Positions 37,579 to 45,762 of a stretch of DNA of 64,000 bases are shown in pieces. Under the pieces are notes generated by a model. The model had not been told where the DNA came from, did not search any database, and was given only the letters and a program-made list of their open reading frames with translations. Origin of the DNA: JABMOV01 sp964654545 (GTDB taxonomy: Bacteria; Fidelibacterota; Marinisomatia; Marinisomatales; JABMOV01). Position numbers and translations under genes: made by a program. The number at the start of each line of letters is the position of its first letter. The first letter of the stretch is position 1. Location of the stretch: the NCBI GenBank assembly GCA_964654545.1, contig CAZZIU010000005.1:1-64000 (forward strand), given 5' to 3'.

Positions 37579-39747
37579 CTACTCAGAATTGCTTTCGGTC
37601 ATTTCCACATCCTGTTCCGGAATTATAGACATCAATGTCCGCGCGATATTGGATATAAATCCGTTGATTTGTCGGAACATATCCATGATTTCCATATGTA
37701 CATCATGGGTTGCAACGGATTCCAATTTTTCCTTCTGTACACGTTTTATATGCATTCGACGAAATGCTCTTTCCATCTCAGTATATTTGATATCTTTAGT
37801 GATTATTTTAGCAATCCTCTTCCGTTTAAATTTGCTAAAAAACGCCCCCATTCTTGATACCTGCTTAATCACTCTCAAATGGTAATCATTCAGCTCAGCA
37901 ATGCCTTCTTTAGAAAATCGATATTTTCCATTGAGATAAGACTGTGCCAATGGAAGCAATTTCTGCTCTACGATATCGCCAATGTTTTCCATGTCATTCA
38001 CAACCGACATTAAGCCAAAGACTTCCTTGGCCTGTTCATCATCAAGTTTTTGCCGACTGACCAGAACCAAATAATCCGATACTCGGGCTTTTAAAAAATC
38101 GATTTTTTCCTCCCGCATATGGATACCCTCAATCAAACTGAGGTTTTCATGACTCATATCCTGTTTTTCCGAGTCACCTGTAAACAGCTCTATTATTGCC
38201 GACAACATTCTTCTGAGAAGTTGAGTGATGGTGGCAATTTCTGCCATGACCAGATCGATTGCTATCGCCGGGGTTTTAACCATATTCTCGTCTAAATGAT
38301 AAACCTTTGGCTTTAATCCTTCATCCACTATTTCTTTCCGTACCGGTAAAACCTTATAAATTATTTTTGAGAATTGAGTGGTGAATGGAAGAAATATTAG
38401 TGCAATACTGACATTAAAAAAGGTGTGTGCATTTGCGATCTGACGAGGGGTTTCGGCAGCCATTTTAGCAGCTCCTTCCAGGTCGGATACAGGAGAAATC
38501 ATGCGTATAATATCCGCGAAATATGGTATCCAGAAGACGAAAATAAGAACCCCAAGGATTTTATATCCTACGTGTGCCAGCGCCACTCGTTTGGCATCCC
38601 TAGACGCATTGATACTCGCCAATCCAGCCGTAATACAGGTTCCAATATTGGCACCAAAAATCAATGGTATTCCCGCTTCCAGAGATAGAACCCCCTGAAT
38701 GGCCAATACGATTATTATTCCTGTAAAAGCACTACTGCTCTGGATTAATGCTGTAAATATGGCTCCTACAATTATACCGTAGATTGGATTTTCCAACTGG
38801 GATAAAATGGACAGAAACGCCTCGTGTGTTCTCAGTGGATACATGGCTTCAGACATGAGATGCATTCCATAAAACAACATTCCAAATCCCAGAAATATTT
38901 CACCGAGATGCTTGTAAATATCTTTGGAAGAAAACATATACATGGAGACACCAAGTGCAACCATGATAAGAGCGTAATCCGCAATCTTGAACGCAATTAA
39001 CTGGGCCGTTATGGTGGTACCGATTCCCGCTCCCAGAATAACACCCAGGGCCTGAATAAATTGCATCAAACCGGCATGAACAAAACTGACCAGTAGAACT
39101 GTGGTTGCACTGGAACTTTGGATAGTCATTGTAACCAGTGCCCCGACCAAAAGTCCAATTACCCTGTTTGTGGTTAATCGCTCGAGAATCGTCCGCATTT
39201 TATTACCTGCGGATTTTTTCATTCCTTCGCTCATCATTTCCATGCCATACAGGAACAGCCCAAGACCGCCAAGTAACCCCATTATCAACAAAAATACCCA
39301 GTTTGATTGCCGTGCGTATACATGAAAGAATACTTCGTTTGATTCAGGGCTTCCTGTTTCAATTTTTGCCGAAACAATGAATTCACCATATCTGGATCCG
39401 GTCGTAAAGGATGTTGCAGCGAATCCTTCCTTATCCGTCCTGACGACAGTTTCTGATAATTCCTGTCCCCTGCTTTTTGAAGGTGCCGATACAATAGAAA
39501 AATAAACCGCTGTATTTGCCAATGGCGCCCCATCCTGCAGGACTCTGACAACAATAGGATGATCAAGTTGTTTGTTTACAATCTCATATTGACCATCGCC
39601 AGAGTTTCTTTTATCTATTTCGAGTGACGCTTGACGTAGAGAAGTAGAGGGTGTACCGGAATAACCAAAAGAATTGGTAATGAACCACAATACAAGTATA
39701 CAATTTCTAAAATGATTTCTTTCCATCACGGTTAATTTGTTATACAA
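37579..39747 (-). CDS. Ig-like / Na+-phosphate cotransporter / PhoU fusion protein
   Basis: A 722-residue three-part protein. Residues 1-30 form a signal peptide or first helix. About 35-150 look like a bacterial Ig-like (Big-1) domain, with VVRVLQDGAPLANTAVYFSI and TDKEGFAATSFTTGSRYGE. The Na/Pi cotransporter core (about 155-470) carries IQSSSATTVLL, LIQSSSAFTGI and GANIGTCI. The C-terminal 230 residues form a PhoU-like helical domain. Transporter-PhoU fusions are common; the periplasmic Ig-like extension is unusual. It heads the six-gene phosphate/polyphosphate cluster. Confidence 0.88.
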   Translation of the reverse strand: MYNKLTVMERNHFRNCILVLWFITNSFGYSGTPSTSLRQASLEIDKRNSGDGQYEIVNKQLDHPIVVRVLQDGAPLANTAVYFSIVSAPSKSRGQELSETVVRTDKEGFAATSFTTGSRYGEFIVSAKIETGSPESNEVFFHVYARQSNWVFLLIMGLLGGLGLFLYGMEMMSEGMKKSAGNKMRTILERLTTNRVIGLLVGALVTMTIQSSSATTVLLVSFVHAGLMQFIQALGVILGAGIGTTITAQLIAFKIADYALIMVALGVSMYMFSSKDIYKHLGEIFLGFGMLFYGMHLMSEAMYPLRTHEAFLSILSQLENPIYGIIVGAIFTALIQSSSAFTGIIIVLAIQGVLSLEAGIPLIFGANIGTCITAGLASINASRDAKRVALAHVGYKILGVLIFVFWIPYFADIIRMISPVSDLEGAAKMAAETPRQIANAHTFFNVSIALIFLPFTTQFSKIIYKVLPVRKEIVDEGLKPKVYHLDENMVKTPAIAIDLVMAEIATITQLLRRMLSAIIELFTGDSEKQDMSHENLSLIEGIHMREEKIDFLKARVSDYLVLVSRQKLDDEQAKEVFGLMSVVNDMENIGDIVEQKLLPLAQSYLNGKYRFSKEGIAELNDYHLRVIKQVSRMGAFFSKFKRKRIAKIITKDIKYTEMERAFRRMHIKRVQKEKLESVATHDVHMEIMDMFRQINGFISNIARTLMSIIPEQDVEMTESNSE

Positions 39748-39911
39748 TCTCTTTTCATTAATAGCTGTAAATCCATCTATATATTAGCTTAATTTAATAA
39801 TATAAAGTATTATACAAATTGTAAATAATTGTTATCAGTCATAAATCAACAACAATTAAAGCAAATAGTAAATTCAAGAACCAACCAGCAAAAATGGGGA
39901 GAGCTATTGAC

Positions 39912-40349
39912 TTATTTTCCCGTGCTTCCAAATCCACCACTACCTCGTGATGTCTCAGATAATTCTTCAACCAGTTCAAAATGTATGGGAGAGCCAGACA
40001 TGGCAACCAATTGAAACAGTCGTTGACCCGCTTCCAGGTCATAATGCAGATCTGATATATTATCAATAGCAGCCATAATTTCACCTCGATAGCCACCGTC
40101 AATAAGGCCAATGGAATTGCTCATGCGCAATGGTGTTTTTGAAATACTTGAGCGTGGCATTAACAAGTAGGGAAGATTTTCTGTGTTTTCGCATGCAATT
40201 TGAAAATGGATAAATGCAGTGGAATGGGCTTCAATGCGTTGCCCATGAATAACGAATAAATCCAGACCTGCATCCCCATCGTGAAAATGACTGTGATCGG
40301 TATAATATTCTTTTGTTTCAAGATTAAAAGGACGGATCTTAAGATGCAT
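39912..40349 (-). CDS. dut: dUTP diphosphatase
   Basis: dUTPase hydrolyses dUTP to dUMP, keeping uracil out of DNA. I choose the ATG at 40349 (MHLKIRPF), giving 145 residues, because a longer frame to 40433 runs into the DUF423 gene. All five motifs are visible in order: DAGLDLFV, PRSSISK, GLIDGGYRGEI, GQRLFQLV and RGSGGFGSTGK. It forms the usual trimer. It overlaps the DUF423 stop by 11 bases. Confidence 0.93.
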   Translation of the reverse strand: MHLKIRPFNLETKEYYTDHSHFHDGDAGLDLFVIHGQRIEAHSTAFIHFQIACENTENLPYLLMPRSSISKTPLRMSNSIGLIDGGYRGEIMAAIDNISDLHYDLEAGQRLFQLVAMSGSPIHFELVEELSETSRGSGGFGSTGK

Positions 40350-40695
40350 TTCTGTATTCCCTGTATAATTGTACACCAAATGTAATCCAGCCAAGAATGA
40401 ATAGTACTCCGCCGAAAGGCGTAATGATTCCAAATAGTCGTATTCCAGTCAAAACAATCAAAAACAAGCTGCCTGAAAATAGGATAATACCGGTTAGAAA
40501 CAACCAACCTGCCTTTGTTAAAGAAGGAGAAAATCGCGTGAGCACCATTGCAATTCCATGCATGAGGAGATAGTAAACAGCGGTATGGTAGGTTTCCAGT
40601 TCAGACCCACTGAGAACAGGCTTAAGAGTATGAGCACCAAAAGCTCCCAGAATGACTGCCAGAGCAGCAATAAATGCACCCAAAACAGCTGGCAT
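40339..40695 (-). CDS. DUF423 (YgdD-type) membrane protein
   Basis: A 118-residue protein with four hydrophobic helices. It opens with GAFIAALAVILGAFGAHTLK, the DUF423 signature. YHTAVYYLLMHGIAMV and FGGVLFILGWI follow in family order. The function of DUF423 is unknown. It begins where the MscS gene stops (TAATG) and overlaps dut, so the three are probably one transcript. Confidence 0.88.
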   Translation of the reverse strand: MPAVLGAFIAALAVILGAFGAHTLKPVLSGSELETYHTAVYYLLMHGIAMVLTRFSPSLTKAGWLFLTGIILFSGSLFLIVLTGIRLFGIITPFGGVLFILGWITFGVQLYREYRNAS

Positions 40696-41741
40696 TAACT
40701 ATCGCTGTCTTGCTGGTGGATGATGGTGCGAATGGGGAAAGGAATTTCGATGTTTTCATCATTGTAGCGTCGATGAATACGGCGAATAAATGTATCAATC
40801 AGCTCGTGTTGATCACCGTATTTCTGCACCCTGAACAATATTTTAAAATTAATACTGGAATCACCAAACTGATGATAGCGTAACTGCGGTTTCCAGTCTT
40901 TAACGGCCCCCTGCACATCTTCGACTACTTTATTTGCTACTTCAAGTGTTACATTACGTACATGCTCTAAGTCACTATTATATGAAACACCTATACTGAT
41001 GTCAACTCTAAATGTTGTATCCATTGAATTGTAGTTTCTTATTATAGCTGTTGATAACCTGGAATTTGGAATTGAAATCACATTGTTGGATCGTTCTTTC
41101 ATAGATGTATTCCGCCAGGTGATATTTTCAATATACCCCATTTCACCTGAATCAAGCTGCACAAAATCACCCGGTTGCACTTTTTTGCTCAATAAAATAT
41201 GCATTCCGGAGAAAAAATCTGATAATGTGTCTTTCAGTGCCAGCGAGATGGCGAGACCACCAACCCCTAAGGCTGTTAAAAATGGGGTTATGGAAATATT
41301 CAACGATTCCAGTGCAATCAAACCACCGATAATGATAACTATGATGCGAATAAGATTGGTAAACAATTGGGTGGAAGGAAATCCCCCCTCCTGACGATTA
41401 GACCATAATTCCAGCATACCCGCAAATATTTTGCTTACCACCAGAGTGACGGATAATATCAGTGCAATTTGAACAAAATTCGCTAAATATTCCGTATAGG
41501 GTTCACCAATTTTGATACTATCGCTTACAACGAAAAAAGCTACTAAGGAGGTCCACAAAACGATATGGGATTCCAGGCTTTGAAAAACGATATCATCCCC
41601 ACGCCATTTGGTTTTTTCCGCTAAGCGAATCAGGCGATTACGAATAACCCTTTTCAAAAAGAATCCGGCCAGGATTCCTACAATCAGAATACCTACAACA
41701 GGTCCCCATTGTCGAATAATTTCCAGAGTTGTGTCAAGCAT
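40695..41741 (-). CDS. Small-conductance mechanosensitive channel (MscS family)
   Basis: A 348-residue MscS-type channel that opens under membrane tension. N-terminal helices at about 12-30, 60-80 and 90-112 precede the pore. The pore-lining helix TALGVGGLAISLALKDTLSD lies near 155-175. The beta domain starts VQPGDFVQLDSGEMGYIE, and the alpha/beta cytoplasmic domain follows. The length is somewhat longer than E. coli MscS (286). It follows the MORN lipoprotein gene by three bases. Confidence 0.92.
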   Translation of the reverse strand: MLDTTLEIIRQWGPVVGILIVGILAGFFLKRVIRNRLIRLAEKTKWRGDDIVFQSLESHIVLWTSLVAFFVVSDSIKIGEPYTEYLANFVQIALILSVTLVVSKIFAGMLELWSNRQEGGFPSTQLFTNLIRIIVIIIGGLIALESLNISITPFLTALGVGGLAISLALKDTLSDFFSGMHILLSKKVQPGDFVQLDSGEMGYIENITWRNTSMKERSNNVISIPNSRLSTAIIRNYNSMDTTFRVDISIGVSYNSDLEHVRNVTLEVANKVVEDVQGAVKDWKPQLRYHQFGDSSINFKILFRVQKYGDQHELIDTFIRRIHRRYNDENIEIPFPIRTIIHQQDSDS

Positions 41742-41744
41742 CGG

Positions 41745-43601
41745 TTATTCAGTTTCCGCTATGTGTGTTTCAGGTATATTAATATCTTCTCTTTTGACCT
41801 TATCCGGCGACAGAATGACCCGGCAGTGATTATCATGGAATAGGGTATCCAATGATACGGATGTCTGTGCGTCCCATATTCTATTCAATAATTTATGTCC
41901 GTGATTAAAAACGGTCAATGCTTTTACCTGTCGGTTCTCGTCGAATTTCCACTGCACCCCATGGATCTGTCCATTTACCAAGATTTTTTCTTCTTTAACA
42001 AACCCACTGATGTAATATTCACTCTTACGTTCATATTGCTGAAAATCTTCGGTGGTTAAATCCTGACCGTATTTATCCCATTTTTCTTTAAAAATAAGAG
42101 AATCACCTTCGTACAAATCCACCTGTTTGCGCTTCCCATCAGGAAAAAATGTAAACGTACAACGTAGATTGCCATGATGGAAGTATTCTTCCTTCACAAT
42201 CATTCCTGATGCATTAAAAATACGCATTACACCGTGCATAACGCCTTCATCATAGGTTGCCGTTGAAGAGACTCCACCTGACGAAAAATAACGGTAGTTC
42301 ATTCCATCCGGACGATCTTTTTTATAGTAACCGCTTTCTACCAGAGAGCCGTTTCTTGCCCAGAAACTGAAAGGACCATTGCGTAAACCATTTTCGTATG
42401 ACCATTCCGACTCTTGCATCCCGCTGCTGTAATAGGACTTCATCATTCCGGATAACGACCCATTTTGGTAGTCCCTTTCTTCTGCCAGAATATTGTTGTC
42501 ATGGTATATTTCGAATTTTCCGTCCAATAAACCATCTTTGTATTCTTTCAAACTGTCTAAATTTCCGCTGCTGTCAAACCATTCCCAGCGACTATCCTTT
42601 TGCCCCGCAATATAATGACCAGCCACTGCAATTTCCCCATTGCGATGCCATTGCATATAAGTGCCATCCATTATCCCGTTATTGTACTCAATAATTGAAT
42701 CTTTTGCCCCTTCCGTATTGTACCATATCCATTTACCGTTTCGTTTATCCATTGCGTAAGCACCGCTTTGCAGTTTCTGTTTTGAGGGTTCAGCGATGAA
42801 ATATTTTCCATTTTTGTATCCGGTTTCATATTCCACGGATCGAACTACGACCCCGCTCTCATCCCACCATGTCCAGGTTCCATCAGGTTTTCCATTAACA
42901 TAGCTGCCTACAAGTTTCTTGTCTCCATTGGGAAAATATTCTTCCATGGGACCATCCAGGATATTCATTTTGTAGGATTGCATCCGTAAGAGAATATTAT
43001 CAGTGGAATAATCTTCCCAGCTGCCATCCAATACTCCCTGATGAAATGTGCGCAAAGAATCTCTTTTCCCATCGGCGTTATACCAAACCCATTTACCCTC
43101 TCTGTTACCCGCGTGATACGATCCATCTAACCGTAAGGTGCCCTTTGCATCAAATCGTTTCATTTCACCCTCCAATACGCCATTGGTGAAATGGGTGATA
43201 GTTTTTGGTTTTTGATTTTTGCCGTAATCAACCACTTCCCCGTCGAAAACATCCAGATTGTAGTTTCTGATCGAATCAATGATTCCATCAGCAGAGGTGA
43301 ATACCCATTTTTTATTCTTTTTTCCAAACTGATATTGCCCTTCTATTCTGGCCGATCCGTTTTCCCACCAGGAACGAAATTTTCCATGTTTTTGATTGTT
43401 TTTAAAGGAAACGTCTTCCTCAAGCTGTCCATTTTGAAAATAGAATTTTCGATTCAAAACAATTGTATCCGTGGCAACGACAGCAATTTTATCTACAATT
43501 TTTGGCTGTTGCGGATTGTGCCAGGCGGTTACTCGTGGTTTTTCACCGCATCCTGTGAGGATAATCAGGACGATTAGTAGAAAAAACTTCTTACATAACA
43601 T
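41745..43601 (-). CDS. MORN-repeat (YwqK-like) lipoprotein
   Basis: I place the start at ATG 43601 (MLCKKFFLLIVLIILTGCG), which gives a lipoprotein signal with lipobox LTGC. A longer frame to 43625 would overlap the aminopeptidase gene. The 618 residues are filled with about twenty imperfect repeats of roughly 23 residues. The pattern is G-x-W-x-W-(Y/F)-x-x-x-G-x-x-D-S, then L-D-G-x-(W/F)-x-x-Y. These are MORN-type repeats of the kind named YwqK antitoxin repeats. No toxin gene is adjacent, so I would not infer an antitoxin role. It is probably a surface or periplasmic protein. Confidence 0.75.
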   Translation of the reverse strand: MLCKKFFLLIVLIILTGCGEKPRVTAWHNPQQPKIVDKIAVVATDTIVLNRKFYFQNGQLEEDVSFKNNQKHGKFRSWWENGSARIEGQYQFGKKNKKWVFTSADGIIDSIRNYNLDVFDGEVVDYGKNQKPKTITHFTNGVLEGEMKRFDAKGTLRLDGSYHAGNREGKWVWYNADGKRDSLRTFHQGVLDGSWEDYSTDNILLRMQSYKMNILDGPMEEYFPNGDKKLVGSYVNGKPDGTWTWWDESGVVVRSVEYETGYKNGKYFIAEPSKQKLQSGAYAMDKRNGKWIWYNTEGAKDSIIEYNNGIMDGTYMQWHRNGEIAVAGHYIAGQKDSRWEWFDSSGNLDSLKEYKDGLLDGKFEIYHDNNILAEERDYQNGSLSGMMKSYYSSGMQESEWSYENGLRNGPFSFWARNGSLVESGYYKKDRPDGMNYRYFSSGGVSSTATYDEGVMHGVMRIFNASGMIVKEEYFHHGNLRCTFTFFPDGKRKQVDLYEGDSLIFKEKWDKYGQDLTTEDFQQYERKSEYYISGFVKEEKILVNGQIHGVQWKFDENRQVKALTVFNHGHKLLNRIWDAQTSVSLDTLFHDNHCRVILSPDKVKREDINIPETHIAETE

Positions 43602-43608
43602 TGATAAA

Positions 43609-45579
43609 TTATTTGAGATAAGCAATTTTTCTGTGATGCTTGCCCGTTCCCATATCTATTTCAACGATATAAGTCCCGCTGCCTACTGGACTACCAGACG
43701 TGGACAACCCATTCCATGGCACCCGATAGGAGCCTGGACTGTATAGCTTGCGTTCTTCCCACACCAGTTGTCCTGCAATGTTGTAAATGCGAATTGCCAC
43801 ATTTTCTTCCGTTGGCAGTGTAAATTCGATTTGGGTGTTGGCATTAAACGGATTGGGGTATATGTTGGTCAATGCATATTCACCCGGTTGCAACCATGGT
43901 GGTGCAACACCCGTATAGGTTACCATTTTCATTACCCAGTTGTCCGGGTCCAATACTATATATTGTGCCGATTGTCCGATGGGGAGATTTACCGTGAACA
44001 TATCCTGAGCATTTGAACTTTGGGCAACATAGCGGATAGTCGTGTCCTGGCATACGATGTCCAGATCCAGTGGCATTGTAAATTGGGCACCACCGATGGA
44101 GGTTTGACTGATAGTGATCTCTACTGCATTGGTAAGATTATCAAATGATAGCGTATAACTGGGATAATGGCTCTCGTATATCCATTGATCAAAAAAGGCA
44201 TCCAGGTTCATTCCGCTGACAGTGGCGCAAAGATCGCGAAACTGCTCCGTCGTCGCGGTGCCATAGGCAAATTCCGGTGACGCAGCATAATTGTGCAGGA
44301 TCGTAAAAAATGTGTCATCTCCAACCACGTGCCTTAGCATGTGCAATACCCAGGCGCCCTTCTTATACACTGTGGTATGGAAGATATCACTGGGTGATAC
44401 GACATCGTACCGATACACAGCCGGGTCTGCCCACCAGGATTCAAACCCCAAGCGTGAGTCCATATAATCCCAAAACGCATCTTGGCCATTTCTTTGTTCA
44501 ATCCATAATGCTTCGCTGTAGGTCGCAAACCCTTCATTCAACCAGATATGGTGGAAATCGAAACAGGTTATCAAGTCCCCCCACCACTGATGCGCCAGCT
44601 CATGCACAAGGACATAGTCTTTGGAATGATCCCCAGTGATTAAAGAAGCGTTGTAGCTGGTACAGGTTTGGTGCTCCATAGCGCCGCTCCACGAAAAAGC
44701 TGCCATGCCGTATTTCTCATCCATAAACGGGTATTCACCAAAGAGTTCAGCGAATATCCCCATCGATTCATTCATAATATTAAAATCCTCAGAGGCATTG
44801 ACTGAATCCTCCGGGAATACAAAGTAGTTCAAGGGAATTGTTTCGCCGGTTAAAGGCGATGTATAGGTTTCTTCCCAGGTCGCATATGGGTAAACAGCCA
44901 GTGAAACCAAATAGGTTGTAATAGGATACGATTCGTGCCAATGCCAGCGCTGGGATGACGGAGCTTCCGTATCAACACCCAGGAGCAAACCATTCGATGC
45001 AACGGTGTAATCACTGGGTACCGTTATATAAATATCCACCGAATCTGCTTTATCTTGCGGGGCATCTTTGCATGGCCACCAGTCACGCGCACCATAGGGT
45101 TCAGATAATGTGGCGATCAAGGTTCTCCCGTGTGCCTGTTCAAATCTGAATGATCCCAACCCACTGGACACTGGGGAACCATTGTAGTAAATAGTGTGAT
45201 GGAATGAATCACCATTTTGAATAGAGTCTGCCGGTGTGATTGACACCAGACTCATTATATGCGAATGGGTGGTGATTGCATCATCTATCTTTACAGAATC
45301 CACGGACATATAGTTGCTTAGGTTATACTCAAACACAGTCAAACTTGAGTCCGTAACTGTTCCTTTAATTTCGATAAATCCCTCGATGGTTTGACCGGTG
45401 GGATCTATCCATATATGGATGCCGTACCAGGAAACGTCAAATTTGTCCTGATTTTCGGTGGTTGCTAATTCTTCCGGAATCAATACCTTTTCCGAACTTC
45501 TACCACAATTGAAATCAGGATATTTATCCTGCCCAAAGATCATGGTTACACCACATAGGATTAGTACGAATCGATTCAT
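43609..45579 (-). CDS. M1 family metallopeptidase with T9SS sorting domain
   Basis: A secreted zinc aminopeptidase of about 656 residues. The start at 45579 (MNRFVLILCGV) has GAGGAG four to nine bases upstream and gives a clean signal peptide; the frame extends to 45600. The zinc site HELAHQWWG lies near residue 326, with the third ligand in WLNEGFATYSE 18 residues later. The usual GxMEN exopeptidase motif reads GAMEH, an Asn-to-His change. The last 90 residues form a T9SS sorting domain (IYPNPFNANTQIEF). It is probably exported and processed by a PorU-type sortase. Confidence 0.9.
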   Translation of the reverse strand: MNRFVLILCGVTMIFGQDKYPDFNCGRSSEKVLIPEELATTENQDKFDVSWYGIHIWIDPTGQTIEGFIEIKGTVTDSSLTVFEYNLSNYMSVDSVKIDDAITTHSHIMSLVSITPADSIQNGDSFHHTIYYNGSPVSSGLGSFRFEQAHGRTLIATLSEPYGARDWWPCKDAPQDKADSVDIYITVPSDYTVASNGLLLGVDTEAPSSQRWHWHESYPITTYLVSLAVYPYATWEETYTSPLTGETIPLNYFVFPEDSVNASEDFNIMNESMGIFAELFGEYPFMDEKYGMAAFSWSGAMEHQTCTSYNASLITGDHSKDYVLVHELAHQWWGDLITCFDFHHIWLNEGFATYSEALWIEQRNGQDAFWDYMDSRLGFESWWADPAVYRYDVVSPSDIFHTTVYKKGAWVLHMLRHVVGDDTFFTILHNYAASPEFAYGTATTEQFRDLCATVSGMNLDAFFDQWIYESHYPSYTLSFDNLTNAVEITISQTSIGGAQFTMPLDLDIVCQDTTIRYVAQSSNAQDMFTVNLPIGQSAQYIVLDPDNWVMKMVTYTGVAPPWLQPGEYALTNIYPNPFNANTQIEFTLPTEENVAIRIYNIAGQLVWEERKLYSPGSYRVPWNGLSTSGSPVGSGTYIVEIDMGTGKHHRKIAYLK

Positions 45580-45762
45580 TCTCTCCTCACTGCTATTCAT
45601 CTCTCAAAGTTACCCCATTTTTCATTTTAACTCCATGTGTATCCTGTTCGATTCAAATATTGCTTCTGCTGAATCTGCATGATGGTTTGCTTCACCTTCT
45701 CTACCGTCATAAATTCGCACCCATTTTTAGCCCACAAATTTTAATCATTTAAAGGAAGTTTT

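Noticed and set aside
41745..43601. Toxin-antitoxin unit based on the YwqK name
   Set aside because: No toxin is adjacent, and the gene is a lipoprotein in an envelope context.
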